A stretch of DNA of 64,000 bases. It comes from Sphingomonas aliaeris. Its GTDB lineage: Bacteria; Pseudomonadota; Alphaproteobacteria; Sphingomonadales; Sphingomonadaceae. Shown piece after piece: positions 50,604 through 60,590 of the stretch (position 1 is the first letter of the stretch; each line of letters starts with the position of its first letter). The notes under the pieces were generated by a model, which did no database searches, was not told the origin of the DNA, and saw nothing but the letters and a program-made list of their open reading frames with translations. The translations under genes were made by a program, and so were the position numbers. Location of the stretch: contig NZ_CP061035.1 of assembly GCF_016743815.1 (NCBI RefSeq), positions 1,118,501 through 1,182,500 on the forward strand, in the 5' to 3' direction.

Positions 50604-51188
50604 ATGGCAAGTGTGGATACCGCTGTACCCCCCGGTGAAGATCCGGCCCCGTATCACGAGGAGGTCTCCGACCCCCGTCGTCGGGATTTCATTAATATCG
50701 CAGCCGTCGCCTGGATCGGCGTCGGCGGTGCCGCCGTCGTGCTGCCGCTCATCAACCAGATGAATCCGAGCGCCGACGTGCTGGCGCAGGCCACGACCGA
50801 GATCGATCTGTCGAAGATCGCGGTCGGCCAGGCGATCAAGACCAGCTTCCGCAAGCAGCCGCTGTTCGTGCGCAACCTGACCCCGGCGGAAATCGCCGCG
50901 GCGGATGCCGTGCCGCTCAGCGAGTTGCGCGATCCCCAGTCGCTCGCCGAGCGGACGAAGGAAGGCAAGAAGAACTGGCTGATCACGATGGGCGTCTGCA
51001 CCCATCTCGGCTGCGTCCCGCTGGGCGCGGGCGAGGGCGAGAATCGCGGCCCGTTCGGCGGGTATTTCTGCCCGTGCCACGGATCGGCCTACGATACCGC
51101 GGCGCGCATCCGCAAAGGCCCGGCGCCGACCAATCTGCACGTGCCGGACTATACGTTTTCGTCAGACACGACCGTGACCGTCGGTTGA
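50604..51188 (+). CDS. petA: Ubiquinol-cytochrome c reductase Rieske subunit
   Basis: 194 residues. A twin-arginine signal-anchor ([20 protein letters not shown]) then the 2Fe-2S cluster motifs CTHLGC and CPCHGS. The start is ATG 50604 (MASVD). First gene of the bc1 operon. Confidence 0.96.
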   Translation: MASVDTAVPPGEDPAPYHEEVSDPRRRDFINIAAVAWIGVGGAAVVLPLINQMNPSADVLAQATTEIDLSKIAVGQAIKTSFRKQPLFVRNLTPAEIAAADAVPLSELRDPQSLAERTKEGKKNWLITMGVCTHLGCVPLGAGEGENRGPFGGYFCPCHGSAYDTAARIRKGPAPTNLHVPDYTFSSDTTVTVG

Positions 51189-51198
51189 GGATCCAGAT

Positions 51199-52491
51199 AT
51201 GAGCTTTCCCTGGGCCAAGCATTACGCACCGACCAATCCGCTGATGAAGTGGATGGACGAACGGTTGCCCGTTCCGCGTCTCGTCTACAACGCCGTCGGC
51301 GCGGGCTATCCCGTGCCGCGCAACCTCAACTATTTCTGGAACTTCGGCGTGCTCGCGGGCGCGGCGCTCGGTATCCAGATCATCACCGGCATCGTGCTGG
51401 CGATGCATTATGCGGCGAATGGCGGCGTGGCGTTCGATTCAGTCGAACACATCATGCGCGACGTCAATGCGGGCTGGTTCCTGCGCTATGCGCACGCCAA
51501 CGGCGCGTCGATGTTCTTCATCGTCGTGTACCTGCACATCTTCCGCGGCCTCTATTACGGCTCCTACAAGGCCCCGCGAGAGATGGTGTGGCTGCTCGGC
51601 GTCGTGATATTCCTGCTCATGATGGCCACCGCGTTCATGGGCTACGTGCTGCCCTGGGGCCAGATGAGCTTCTGGGGTGCGCAGGTCATCACCGGCTTCT
51701 TCTCCGCCATACCCGGCGTCGGCGAGACGATCCGCGTCTGGCTGCTCGGCGGTTTCGCGCCGGACGATGCCGCGCTGAACCGCTTCTTCTCGCTGCACTA
51801 CGTCCTGCCGTTCGTGATCGCCGCGGTGATCATCCTGCACATCTGGGCGCTGCACATTCCGGGATCGAACAACCCGACCGGCGTCGAAGTGAAGGGCGAA
51901 CAGGACACCGTCCCGTTCCATCCGTACTATACCGCGAAGGACGGCTTCGGGCTCGGCATCTTCCTGCTCGTGTTCGCCGGCCTGCTGTTCTTCTATCCGA
52001 ATTATCTCGGCCATCCGGACAATTACATTCCGGCCAACGCGCTCTCGACGCCTGCGCACATCGTTCCGGAATGGTATTTCTGGCCGTTCTACGCAATCCT
52101 GCGCGCCTTCACCGCGGACTTCATCCTTCCGGCGAAGCTGTGGGGCGTGCTCGCGATGTTCGGCTCGATCCTGCTGCTGTTCTTCCTTCCATGGCTGGAC
52201 AGCTCGCCGGTTCGTTCGAACAACTTCCGGCCAAAGGCGCGGATCGCGTTCTGGATCCTGGTGCTCGACGTGCTCGTGCTCGGCTATTGCGGCGGTTCGC
52301 CGGCGGATCCGGCCTACGTCATCGCCAGCCAGATCGCGTCCATCTACTATTTCGCGCATTTCCTGATCATCCTGCCGATGATCTCGCGCTCGGAACGGCC
52401 GTTGCCGCTGCCCAATTCGATCACCGAAGCGGTGCTGGCGAAGCACGGCGGGACCAGCCCGGCGCAGACCGCGCTGTCGACGCAGTCGTAA
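51199..52491 (+). CDS. petB: Cytochrome b of the bc1 complex
   Basis: 430 residues, eight or more helices. [19 protein letters not shown], the quinol-site PEWY ([15 protein letters not shown]) and paired haem histidines are all present. The start is ten bases after petA. Confidence 0.97.
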   Translation: MSFPWAKHYAPTNPLMKWMDERLPVPRLVYNAVGAGYPVPRNLNYFWNFGVLAGAALGIQIITGIVLAMHYAANGGVAFDSVEHIMRDVNAGWFLRYAHANGASMFFIVVYLHIFRGLYYGSYKAPREMVWLLGVVIFLLMMATAFMGYVLPWGQMSFWGAQVITGFFSAIPGVGETIRVWLLGGFAPDDAALNRFFSLHYVLPFVIAAVIILHIWALHIPGSNNPTGVEVKGEQDTVPFHPYYTAKDGFGLGIFLLVFAGLLFFYPNYLGHPDNYIPANALSTPAHIVPEWYFWPFYAILRAFTADFILPAKLWGVLAMFGSILLLFFLPWLDSSPVRSNNFRPKARIAFWILVLDVLVLGYCGGSPADPAYVIASQIASIYYFAHFLIILPMISRSERPLPLPNSITEAVLAKHGGTSPAQTALSTQS

Positions 52492-52512
52492 GCGAACAAG
52501 AGGGGTATCGAC

Positions 52513-53352
52513 ATGGTTCGCTTTATCGCAATGCTCGTGGGGATCGCCTTTGCCGGCGTTCTCGCGATCGCGCTGTTCGGCAGCATTTCGGGGGTCATCA
52601 CCGAACCGCCGCCGCCCACCGCCGAGCATGAATTCCACAAGCATCCGAGGGATTTGGAGCTGGCCAGCGATGGTCCGCTCGGCAAGTTCGACATGCGCCA
52701 GGTCCAGCGCGGCATGCAGGTGTACAAGGAAGTCTGCTCCGCCTGCCACTCGCTGCGTCTGGTGTCGTTCCGCGACATCAAGGACATGGGCTATAGCGAT
52801 GGCCAGGTGAAGGCATTCGCCGCCAGCTACGACAACATCCCGTCGATCAACCCGGACACGGGCGAAGCCGCGACGCGCAAGGGTGTTCCCTCGGATCGCT
52901 TCCCGTCGCCCTTCGCGAACGAAGTCGCCGCGCGCGCCGCCAACAACAACGCGCTGCCGCCAGACCTGTCGCTGATGGCCAAGGCGCGCCACGAGGGCCC
53001 GGCCTATATCTACTCGCTGTTGACCGGTTACCAGAACCAGCCTGCAAAGCTGCTGAAGGAGTTCCCGGACGCCAAGACCCCGGCGGGCCTTCACTACAAT
53101 CCGTATTTCGCGAACCTCAACATCGCGATGGCCCCGCCGCTGACTGCGGATGGACAGGTCACCTATACGGACGGCACAAAGTCGACGGTGGACCAGATGG
53201 CGAAGGACGTCGCGGCGTTCCTGTCCTGGACTGCGGAACCGAAGTTGCAGGCGCGCCACACGGTTGGCTTCGCGGCGATGCTGTTCCTGCTGGTCTTCTG
53301 CTTCCTCGCTTATGGCGCGTATCAGAACGTCTGGCGTAACGTTAAGCATTGA
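52513..53352 (+). CDS. petC: Cytochrome c1
   Basis: 279 residues. Signal-like N-terminus, the c-type haem site VCSACHSLRLVSFRD, and a C-terminal anchor (HTVGFAAMLFLLVFCFLAYGAY). Met ligand region around NIAMAPPLT. A perfect terminator follows the operon. Confidence 0.96.
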   Translation: MVRFIAMLVGIAFAGVLAIALFGSISGVITEPPPPTAEHEFHKHPRDLELASDGPLGKFDMRQVQRGMQVYKEVCSACHSLRLVSFRDIKDMGYSDGQVKAFAASYDNIPSINPDTGEAATRKGVPSDRFPSPFANEVAARAANNNALPPDLSLMAKARHEGPAYIYSLLTGYQNQPAKLLKEFPDAKTPAGLHYNPYFANLNIAMAPPLTADGQVTYTDGTKSTVDQMAKDVAAFLSWTAEPKLQARHTVGFAAMLFLLVFCFLAYGAYQNVWRNVKH

Positions 53353-53406
53353 TCCGCCTGCGGGCGGACCAGGATTCAGACCTGATCTCAAGACGTAGAG
53401 TACAGC

Positions 53407-53442
53407 CAGGGGGCGGAACGAAAACGTTCCGCCCCCTGTTTT
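53407..53442 (+). terminator. Rho-independent terminator of petABC
   Basis: A perfect 14-base stem CAGGGGGCGGAACG with AAAA loop and CGTTCCGCCCCCTG, followed by TTTTGT. Confidence 0.95.
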
Positions 53443-53497
53443 GTCTCGCAGGTACGCGGCGTCGATGACGCTGCTCTCCGCGTTTGGGAGATGTGAA

Positions 53498-54163
53498 ATG
53501 GTCGCCACGAAATTGAAGCTCGCCGCCCTCGGTCTCATTGCCGCGGTGGGGCTGGGCGGCTGTACCGACGGCTACGGCTATAGCGGCGTCAATGTCGGCT
53601 ATAACAGCGGCGGCTATTATGACGGATATGGCGACGGCTATTATGGCGGCTACGGCGCGGGTGGCTTCTATCCCGCCGGGTTCGGCGGCGGCTATTACGG
53701 CTGGCACGGCGACTATTATTATCCCGGCTCGGGCTATTACGTCTACGGCCGCGATCGCCGCGCCTATCGCTGGAACGATCAGCAGCGCCGCTATTGGGAA
53801 GGGCGTCGTGGCCCGAACCGCAACTGGGGCAATGGTCAGGGCCGCCCGAACTGGCAGGGCTTCGATCGCGATCGCAACCGTCCGGGCCTGAACGGAAATG
53901 ACGGCCGCAACCGGCCCGGCTTCGATCGTGGCAATCGTCCCGACCGTCCCGCCTTCACCGGCAATGTCGGCGGCGATCGTGGCCGGGATCGGACGGCGGG
54001 TCGGCAGGGCTGGCGCGGTAACGGGCAAGCTTTCCAACCCGGCCAGACTGCGCGCCCGCAATTCCAGCGCGAGAACCGTCAAGGCATGGGCCAGCGGTCC
54101 TTCCAGGGGCGGCCGCAGGAGACAGGCGGCCGTGGCGGTGGTCGCCGGCCTAGTTCGGACTGA
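53498..54163 (+). CDS. Gly/Tyr-rich lipoprotein with an Arg/Gly/Asn tail
   Basis: 221 residues. Lipobox GLGGC (Cys at about residue 22), then a Gly/Tyr run (YYDGYGDGYYGGYGAGGFYP), then a basic low-complexity tail rich in Arg, Gly, Asn and Gln (PNRNWGNGQGRPNWQGFDRD). Probably outer-membrane or surface; function unknown. ATG 53498 has GGGAG nearby. Confidence 0.75.
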   Translation: MVATKLKLAALGLIAAVGLGGCTDGYGYSGVNVGYNSGGYYDGYGDGYYGGYGAGGFYPAGFGGGYYGWHGDYYYPGSGYYVYGRDRRAYRWNDQQRRYWEGRRGPNRNWGNGQGRPNWQGFDRDRNRPGLNGNDGRNRPGFDRGNRPDRPAFTGNVGGDRGRDRTAGRQGWRGNGQAFQPGQTARPQFQRENRQGMGQRSFQGRPQETGGRGGGRRPSSD

Positions 54164-54201
54164 GTGCTTGAACGGGCGGGGTAAGGCGACACCACCCCGC
54201 T

Positions 54202-54372
54202 CCGTTCGTCTCGAGCGAAGCCTAAAACCTGTCCCACGTGCGACGCCTAGGCAATCGATAGCGGAGACCGACGCCAAGGTTTCTCGACTACGCTCGAAAC
54301 GAACGGGCAGGTAACGGATTCGCCCTCATCCCCGTCCACCGTTCGTTTCGAGCGAAGTCGAGAAACCTGTCC
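54202..54372. repeat. Inverted repeat family B (copies 3 and 4)
   Basis: One full pair (CCGTTCGTCTCGAGCGAAGC to TCTCGACTACGCTCGAAACG) at 54202-54307 and a further left arm CGTTCGTTTCGAGCGAAGTC at 54340-54370. Confidence 0.8.
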
Positions 54373-54396
54373 CGTACCAACCCCGCAATCCAGCCA

Positions 54397-54849
54397 TCAC
54401 GCCCCCCGCGTACGGATCAACCCGATCGAAATGAACGTCAGCACCGCCACGTCATCCTGATTGAACACCGTCATCCGGCTGCGGAAACTCCCCATTTCCG
54501 GCCGGCTGTTCGACGCGCGCTTGTCCAGCACCTCCGTCTCGCACCGCAGCGTGTCGCCCGGATAGACCGGTTTCAGCCAGCGCAACTCGTCCAGTCCGGG
54601 GGACCCGAGCCCCGCCTGCTCGCTGGCCTTCAAATGACCGACGAGCATCGACATCGTCATCGCGCAGGTGTGCCAGCCACTGGCCGACAACCGGCCGAAA
54701 TGGGTCTCCGCCGCGGCTTCGTCGGACAGGTGGAACGCTTGCGGATCGTACCGTTCGGCGAACGCGATCACTTCCTCGCGCGTCACCGTATAGCTGCCGA
54801 ACGCGCTTTTCGTGCCGACCGTGATGTCCTCGAAATACTGCATCGTCAT
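54397..54849 (-). CDS. MaoC-like dehydratase
   Basis: 150 residues, a hot-dog fold: YFEDITVGTKSAFGSYTVTREEVIAFAERYDPQ and LHWHTC-type SASGWHTCAMTMSM, LDELRWLKPVYPGDTL. Hydratase motif Asp/His as YDPQAFH. Its ATG 54849 overlaps the upstream stop. Confidence 0.88.
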   Translation of the reverse strand: MTMQYFEDITVGTKSAFGSYTVTREEVIAFAERYDPQAFHLSDEAAAETHFGRLSASGWHTCAMTMSMLVGHLKASEQAGLGSPGLDELRWLKPVYPGDTLRCETEVLDKRASNSRPEMGSFRSRMTVFNQDDVAVLTFISIGLIRTRGA

Positions 54850-56084
54850 TCCTTCAGGACGCCGCGGAACGGCGCGTCGCTCCCGTCGATCTTGGCGGCA
54901 GGCGGCAATCCGATCAAGCGGCGCATCAACGGATATATGTCGACATTGTCGAACTTTGCGGGCGCCGGTGCACCCGCGCGGATCGCCGGTCCGTTCGCGA
55001 TGAACGTCGCCGCCATGTCGGGATCGTCCGGGTCGTAACCGTGGTCGCCATGGTTGGTCGGGGGCGTGTCCACCACTTCGGCCCCCGGCTGCGCCAGGCA
55101 TATGAACTGCGCGACGCGTGGATGCGTGCCGTAATGGAAACGCGCGGGCAGCTCGCTCTTGCGCCAGCATTGCATCAGCGGATTGGGCTTCAGCAACGCG
55201 GCGGCGACCTGCGCCTCATATCCCGGCATCGCATCGATCCCGCCGAATGGCCCCCATTGCGCCCAGCGATAGCTGCCCTTCGGAAGCATGCTGCCGATCA
55301 GCACCGATCGCGCCGGATCAACCTCGCGCATGCCATGGTCGGAAACGATGACGATATTGGCGGGCTGGCCCAGGTCCTTCAGCCCCGCGACGAGTTCGCC
55401 GATCCATTCGTCCGTGGTCCGCACCGCCGCGAACGTTCCGGGCGCCATCGGGCCTTTCTTGTGGCTGATCTTGTCGACCAGATCGAAATAGGCGATCGCC
55501 AGCTTCGGCCGGATCGCCGCCGGCCGGCGCATCCAGTCCAGCATGGTCCGGACGCGCTGGTCGCCCAGAAAGTTCGCATCGTATCGCGACCATTCGCTGG
55601 GGCGCTGTCCATCGAACGCCGCCTCCACGCCGGGCCAGAACATCACCCCCGTCCGGATCCCCGCCTTTTCCGCGGCGATCCACAACGGCTCGCCGCCATC
55701 CCACCAGAACGGATCGGTCGCCTGAGGCGCGTCGCTGATCGTGAACTTCGCGTCCGGCCGCCGCACGTCGTACATCGTGTTGGACACGATTCCGTTATGA
55801 TCTGGGTACAGGCCGGTGATCATCGCCTCGTGATTGGGAAAGGTAAGCGAGGGGAAGCTCGGCCGCATCTCGCCCTGCACCCCGCCCGCCGCCATCGCGT
55901 CGAGATTGGGCGTATACCCCCGGCGCAGATAATCCGGTCGGAACCCGTCGATCGACACCAGGATCGTCACCGGGGCGCGCGCCTCTATCGTGCTGGCGGT
56001 GCGCGGGGGCGATGCGGACGGGGTGGTGCAAGCGGTAAGCCCGGCGCAGACGGCGAGCGCGGCGATATGTCGAATCCAGTGCAT
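54846..56084 (-). CDS. ENPP-type phosphodiesterase lipoprotein
   Basis: 412 residues. Lipobox LTAC (about residue 19). ILVSIDGFRPDYL, the nucleophile PSLTFPNHEAMITGLYPDHNGI, SDHGM and THGDHGYD-like NHGDHGYDPDDPDM are the metal and catalytic sites of nucleotide pyrophosphatase/phosphodiesterases. Start ATG 56084. Confidence 0.9.
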   Translation of the reverse strand: MHWIRHIAALAVCAGLTACTTPSASPPRTASTIEARAPVTILVSIDGFRPDYLRRGYTPNLDAMAAGGVQGEMRPSFPSLTFPNHEAMITGLYPDHNGIVSNTMYDVRRPDAKFTISDAPQATDPFWWDGGEPLWIAAEKAGIRTGVMFWPGVEAAFDGQRPSEWSRYDANFLGDQRVRTMLDWMRRPAAIRPKLAIAYFDLVDKISHKKGPMAPGTFAAVRTTDEWIGELVAGLKDLGQPANIVIVSDHGMREVDPARSVLIGSMLPKGSYRWAQWGPFGGIDAMPGYEAQVAAALLKPNPLMQCWRKSELPARFHYGTHPRVAQFICLAQPGAEVVDTPPTNHGDHGYDPDDPDMAATFIANGPAIRAGAPAPAKFDNVDIYPLMRRLIGLPPAAKIDGSDAPFRGVLKE

Positions 56085-56240
56085 CACCGTTCCTTCGCTT
56101 CGATCTGCGACAGCATCGTGACGATGGGCCAACGGGCCATGTTCAGGCCCGCCCGGCATCCACCCGCCCGCGATCTCGCGATCGTCTCTGCGGTACGATG
56201 GATGCCGGAACAAGCCCGGCCGAGCGGCATGCGTCGTTCG

Positions 56241-57758
56241 TCAGTTACCGAGTGCCAGCTTGGCGAACAGCGTGAAGCTGACCGGCATCTTGCCATACGC
56301 TTCCTTCAGCGCGCCCGGAATCGCATAGGTCCCGACCGTCCCGCCGACCGCGAGCCCCAGCGGCCCGGCGATCGGCATGCGGTACGCATATCCGCCCTCG
56401 ATCTTGCCGACGCGGAATTTGCGATCGTGCAGCGGGCTTGTCGGATCGCGGAACAACTCGTCGTTCGCGACGCTCTCGAACCGCCCGAACACGCTGTGAT
56501 GCGTATCCAGGTCGTAATTCACCTCGCCCAGCCACGCCGTCAGCACGCGCCCCGGATTCTTGTTCTTGGCGGAGAAGGCGAGCGTCGTGGTCAGCGGACC
56601 CGTCGCATAATGGACGCTGGCGGTGGTGCGCTGCTCGTTTACGCCCGGCTCCAGTTCCTCCGGTTCCTTCAATCGTCCGTGGCTGACCTGCAGCGCCCAG
56701 CTTGGCGAAGGCGTCCACGTGCCCCGGACGCTCCACGAATCGAGCCGCGGTGTTTCGATGTTCCAGCGCCGCTCGTCCGGTTCGCGTCCCCTGAATGCAG
56801 ACGCCTCGATCTGGAACTTCGGCGCGGAATAGCCCGCGGTGATCACGCCATAGGTGATGTGCGTGCTGTCGAACCAATGGTGCGTGATCGGCGCGAGCGG
56901 CTGATATTGCGCGGATTTGCGATGCATGAACGCCGATGGCCCTAGCGCCGGTTCGCCGACCGGACCGCCATACAGGAACACGCTGCTGTCCGCGTCGACA
57001 TCCACGTCGATCCGCCCGGACAATTCCATGAACAGATCGTGCGGATGCTGCCGGTCGACCAGCGCCTGACCGTTCGCGACCTCGCCAGTCGCGAGCAAAT
57101 TGGGATATCCCCGCGCGCCCATCAGCGGCTCCAGACTCAGCATCGTCTGCAGTTTCAGGTGCAGGCCGTCACCCAGCGGCCGTTCCGCGGTGACCATCGC
57201 CATCGACTGGACGAACGCCTCGTTCGCGCCGCGCGGCCCGCCCTGGTCGGTATACGAACCCCAGGCATAGCCGTGCGCCATCAGCATCCAGTCGCCCGTC
57301 ATCACATGCACGCCGCGCATCATCCCCTCGCGCGCGGGCAGGCGCGACGTGCCCGACCCTTCCGCATAATCGGTGCCGCCCATGCCCATCATCATGCCGC
57401 CCTGCATCCCGCCGGAGTCTGGCGCGTGGTTCATGGCGCCGCGATCCATCGTGGAATGGTCTACAGGCGCTGCCTGCGGCGGGATGGTCTCCGCAGGAAC
57501 GGGAGCAGGGGCAGGGGCCTGTATCGGAGGTATGAACACAACCGGCGGCGCGATCAGTGTCTGTGAACGGGTAGGGGCAGGCACTGCCCGTGCCGCCGGT
57601 TTCGCCTTCTTCGCTGCCGGTTTCGGTTTCGGCTTCGGCTTGGCGGCTGGCGGGGCGGGCATCTTCATGCCGTGCATCGAATGGTCCATCGCCTGCGCCA
57701 GAACGGGCACGGGCAACAGGATCGCCGCGGCACCGGCCGCGACCATAAGGGTCTTCAT
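56241..57758 (-). CDS. Exported protein with Met/His head and beta-barrel-like body
   Basis: About 505 residues. Signal peptide, then MDHSMHGMKMPA, a Lys/Pro/Ala linker, a second Met/His part (HSTMDRGAMNHAPDSGGMQG) and a C-terminal body of about 330 residues with alternating strands ending in FTLFAKLALGN. The metal-ligand-rich head suggests copper binding, as in CopB-type proteins. I start at ATG 57758; GTG 57773 is possible. Confidence 0.75.
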   Translation of the reverse strand: MKTLMVAAGAAAILLPVPVLAQAMDHSMHGMKMPAPPAAKPKPKPKPAAKKAKPAARAVPAPTRSQTLIAPPVVFIPPIQAPAPAPVPAETIPPQAAPVDHSTMDRGAMNHAPDSGGMQGGMMMGMGGTDYAEGSGTSRLPAREGMMRGVHVMTGDWMLMAHGYAWGSYTDQGGPRGANEAFVQSMAMVTAERPLGDGLHLKLQTMLSLEPLMGARGYPNLLATGEVANGQALVDRQHPHDLFMELSGRIDVDVDADSSVFLYGGPVGEPALGPSAFMHRKSAQYQPLAPITHHWFDSTHITYGVITAGYSAPKFQIEASAFRGREPDERRWNIETPRLDSWSVRGTWTPSPSWALQVSHGRLKEPEELEPGVNEQRTTASVHYATGPLTTTLAFSAKNKNPGRVLTAWLGEVNYDLDTHHSVFGRFESVANDELFRDPTSPLHDRKFRVGKIEGGYAYRMPIAGPLGLAVGGTVGTYAIPGALKEAYGKMPVSFTLFAKLALGN

Positions 57759-57812
57759 GATTAATACTTTCACGCAAGGACGTCGAACATCGGGGAGCGC
57801 ACTCCCCGTCGG

Positions 57813-58145
57813 TCAGGCGTCCCGGCGTGGCGGCGGCGTCGCGGGCGGCGTGGATCGGCCCGCGTCGAACCGGGCAAGCGACGGCGCGCGCAGCATCGCC
57901 TCGGGACGCAGCGGCGCGGCGAACACCGGATGCGCGATGCTCACCGGCGGAATACACCCGACACAGGCATGGACCGCGATCGCATTCCGGTAATGCTCCG
58001 GCATCGACGCCGGAGCATCGTGACGCATCGTCATCCCCGCCGGCATATCGCGCATCGCACCCTGCTGGTCGTGGCACGGCACGACCGCCATCGCCGGCAG
58101 CGCAAAGGCGGCCAGCAGCAGCGCAAGGATCAGGCGGGCGAGCAT
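57813..58145 (-). CDS. Small exported Cys/Met/His protein
   Basis: 110 residues with a signal peptide (MLARLILALLLAAFALPAMA). The mature part has VVPCHDQQGAMRDMPAGMTM, HACVGC and a Pro-rich tail, so four potential soft-metal sites. It lies 54 bases before the barrel gene on the same strand and is probably its operon partner. DUF2946-like, uncertain. Confidence 0.7.
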   Translation of the reverse strand: MLARLILALLLAAFALPAMAVVPCHDQQGAMRDMPAGMTMRHDAPASMPEHYRNAIAVHACVGCIPPVSIAHPVFAAPLRPEAMLRAPSLARFDAGRSTPPATPPPRRDA

Positions 58146-58211
58146 CGCGGGATGCTTAGCCTAACCCGCAGTCGGGAGATACAGGGCAGATGAAGGGCAG
58201 ATGTCCGCCAC

Positions 58212-59309
58212 TCAGCTGTGCAGGAAGTGCATGACGTCGCCGTCCTGCACCACATACGTCTTGCCCTCGGCACGCAGCTTGCCCGCCTCGCGCGCGCGGG
58301 ATTCGCCGCCCAGCGTGACGAAATCGTCGAACGCGATCGTCTCGGCGCGGATGAAGCCCTTCTCGAAATCGCTGTGGATCTCGCCTGCCGCCTGTGGCGC
58401 GGTCGCGCCGACATGGGTTGTCCAGGCCCGCGTCTCCTTCGGCCCGACCGTGAAGAAGGTCAGCAATTGGAGCAGCGAATAGCCGGCGGTGATGACGCGC
58501 GCGAGCCCCGTTTCCTCCAGCCCCAGCTCGCCCAGGAACTCGCCGCGTTCCTCCGGTGCCATCGTCGCGATCTCGGCCTCGATCGCCGCCGATACGACAA
58601 CCGCCTGCGCACCCTCCGCCTTCGCCTTCTCGAACACGCGTGCGGACAGCTCGTTGCCGTTCGCCGCATCGCCCTCGTCGACGTTGCAGACGTACAGGAC
58701 CGGCTTGCTGGTCAGCAATTGCGCCTGTGCGAACACGCGCGCCTCGTCCTCGTCCTTCGGTTGCGTCAGTCGCGCCGGCTTCCCGTCGCGCAGCAATTCC
58801 AGCGCTTGGCCAAGGACAGAGGCCGCGACCTTCGCTTCCTTGTCGCCCTGCGTCGCCTTCTTCTGGAATGCCGGAACGCGCTTTTCGAGCGACTCCAGGT
58901 CCGACAGCATCAATTCGGTCTCGACCGTCTCGGCATCCGCGATCGGATCCACCTTGCCCTCGACATGCGTCACGTCCGTCTCGGTGAAGCAGCGCAGCAC
59001 GTGGACGATCGCATCCACTTCACGGATATTCCCCAGGAACTGGTTGCCCAGCCCTTCGCCCTTCGACGCGCCGCGGACCAGCCCGGCGATATCGACAAAG
59101 CCCAGCTGCGTCTCGATGATCTTCTGCGATCCGGCGATCGCCGCCAGCTTTTCCAGCCGGGGATCGGGGACCGCGACGTTACCGACATTCGGTTCGATCG
59201 TGCAGAACGGGTAATTCGCCGCCTGCGCCGCCGCCGTCTCCGTCAATGCATTGAAAAGGGTCGATTTGCCGACATTCGGCAGGCCGACGATACCACAACG
59301 AAAACCCAT
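58212..59309 (-). CDS. ychF: Redox-regulated ATPase YchF
   Basis: 365 residues. G1 GLPNVGKSTLFNALTE, IAGLVRGASKGEGLGNQFLG, G4-like CNVDE region (LYVCNVDEGD) and a C-terminal TGS domain (EIHSDFEKGFIRAETIAFDD). An Obg-family protein that prefers ATP. Start ATG 59309. Confidence 0.95.
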   Translation of the reverse strand: MGFRCGIVGLPNVGKSTLFNALTETAAAQAANYPFCTIEPNVGNVAVPDPRLEKLAAIAGSQKIIETQLGFVDIAGLVRGASKGEGLGNQFLGNIREVDAIVHVLRCFTETDVTHVEGKVDPIADAETVETELMLSDLESLEKRVPAFQKKATQGDKEAKVAASVLGQALELLRDGKPARLTQPKDEDEARVFAQAQLLTSKPVLYVCNVDEGDAANGNELSARVFEKAKAEGAQAVVVSAAIEAEIATMAPEERGEFLGELGLEETGLARVITAGYSLLQLLTFFTVGPKETRAWTTHVGATAPQAAGEIHSDFEKGFIRAETIAFDDFVTLGGESRAREAGKLRAEGKTYVVQDGDVMHFLHS

Positions 59310-59426
59310 CTTGTCGCCTTGCAATCAGTGCTGCCGGCCACGCCGGCGATTGCGCCAGCCCGATAAGGGGTTCCGCCCGTCAAAGCCAGCCTCACGTCTA
59401 TATCGGCGCGGCCGGAACGATCGGGA

Positions 59427-59606
59427 TCAGGTCGGCACCACGATCTTCAGCGTGCGGCGTCGCCCGATCGGCTCCAGCACGCAATCGTCATGCAGCCGGG
59501 CAAGCTCGCGATGAAGCTTGGCGATCGCCGGGCTGTCCGCGCGCTCGGCAAGCGTGCGCTGCATCGTCGACCGGCGGTGATGATAGGTCAGGTCTTCCTC
59601 TCGCAT
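59427..59606 (-). CDS. Small conserved protein of unknown function
   Basis: 59 residues from ATG 59606 (MREEDLTYHHRRSTMQRTLA). Highly charged and helical (ERADSPAIAKLHRELARLHD). It looks like a small conserved sphingomonad protein; no function known. Confidence 0.65.
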   Translation of the reverse strand: MREEDLTYHHRRSTMQRTLAERADSPAIAKLHRELARLHDDCVLEPIGRRRTLKIVVPT

Positions 59607-59719
59607 GATCGTTGTCCTTATTGGCAGGACAAGAATAGGCAGCGGATCATGCCCGTGCATTGATCCGTTTAAGTGTGCCGCGACATCGGTAAATAAAACC
59701 CTTATTTTTCAGGCGGTTA

Positions 59720-60451
59720 TTACGCGGACGGTGGGAAATGCAGATAGTTGGACGTGAAGTCTCCGACCGATTGCAGCCCGTTCCAGTCCGCGACCGTCAC
59801 CGACCGCTTGCTGCGGACGATCAGCCCGTCATTCTCCAGCGATTTCAGCGTGCGATTGACGTGGACCGCCGTCAGCCCAAGCGCATCGCCAAGCTGTTCC
59901 TGAGTCATCGGCAGGTCGAACGTCTCGCGGGCGCCAAGGCCCGCTTTCTCGCGCCGCAGCGCCACCTCGCACAGCATGTGCGCGGTACGGCTGCGCGCGT
60001 CGCGCCGCCCGATATTGGCGATCCATTCGCGCATGATCGACGCCTCGACCAAAGTCTCGCGCCACAGCGCGCGGTTGACCGAACCATGTTCCATCGCGAC
60101 CTTCATCAGATCGTCGACCGGGACGGTGATCAGCGTGGTCGCGGTCAGCGCCTGGATATTATGGTCGGCATAATCGAGCAGAATGTTCTGCACGTCGACG
60201 AAATCGCTGGGGACATGAATCGACACGATCTGGCGCCCGCCATCGCCGACGATCTTGTGCCGGTAAACATATCCGTCGGTCAGATAGGCACAATAACGCG
60301 GGCGATCCCCCTCGCGCAGGATATATTGCCCCGGCTCGAACTCCCGAACCGACATTTCCAGTGCGCTTAACGCCTTCTGTTCGGTCGCGCCCAACTTGAA
60401 ATTGGAATTCAGTCGTTTGTACAATATCTCGAGGGGCGTTTTGTTGGCCAC
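59720..60451 (-). CDS. Crp/Fnr family transcription regulator
   Basis: 243 residues: cyclic-nucleotide-type sensor domain (EFEPGQYILREGDRPRYCAY, GGRQIVSIHVPSDFVDVQ) and a C-terminal winged helix with MTQEQLGDALGLTAVHVNRT. The FixK/Fnr cysteine set is absent, so not an oxygen sensor of that kind. Targets unknown; a palindrome upstream at 60572-60583 is a candidate site. Confidence 0.9.
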   Translation of the reverse strand: MANKTPLEILYKRLNSNFKLGATEQKALSALEMSVREFEPGQYILREGDRPRYCAYLTDGYVYRHKIVGDGGRQIVSIHVPSDFVDVQNILLDYADHNIQALTATTLITVPVDDLMKVAMEHGSVNRALWRETLVEASIMREWIANIGRRDARSRTAHMLCEVALRREKAGLGARETFDLPMTQEQLGDALGLTAVHVNRTLKSLENDGLIVRSKRSVTVADWNGLQSVGDFTSNYLHFPPSA

Positions 60452-60571
60452 AGTCTTCCTTCCTGTCCGGAAGAGGCGGCTGGCTCCGCAGCAGAGCCGG
60501 CAATTCCGTAGCTATCAAAGCTAATTCATGTGCACGGTCCGGTCGTTGATTTGGACGATAATGCAACACCA

Positions 60572-60583
60572 CAACATATGTTG
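60572..60583. promoter_or_regulatory. Palindrome upstream of the Crp-type gene
   Basis: CAACATATGTTG, a perfect 12-base palindrome, about 120 bases before the Crp-type gene and 8 bases after the end of the first DUF6894 gene. A looser copy, CAACTTATGTTC, lies at 60922-60933. Confidence 0.4.
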
Positions 60584-60590
60584 CGCTGCT

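Noticed and set aside
51439-53538. ORF of about 700 codons antisense to petB and petC
   Set aside because: Composition is typical of an antisense shadow; petBC are certain.
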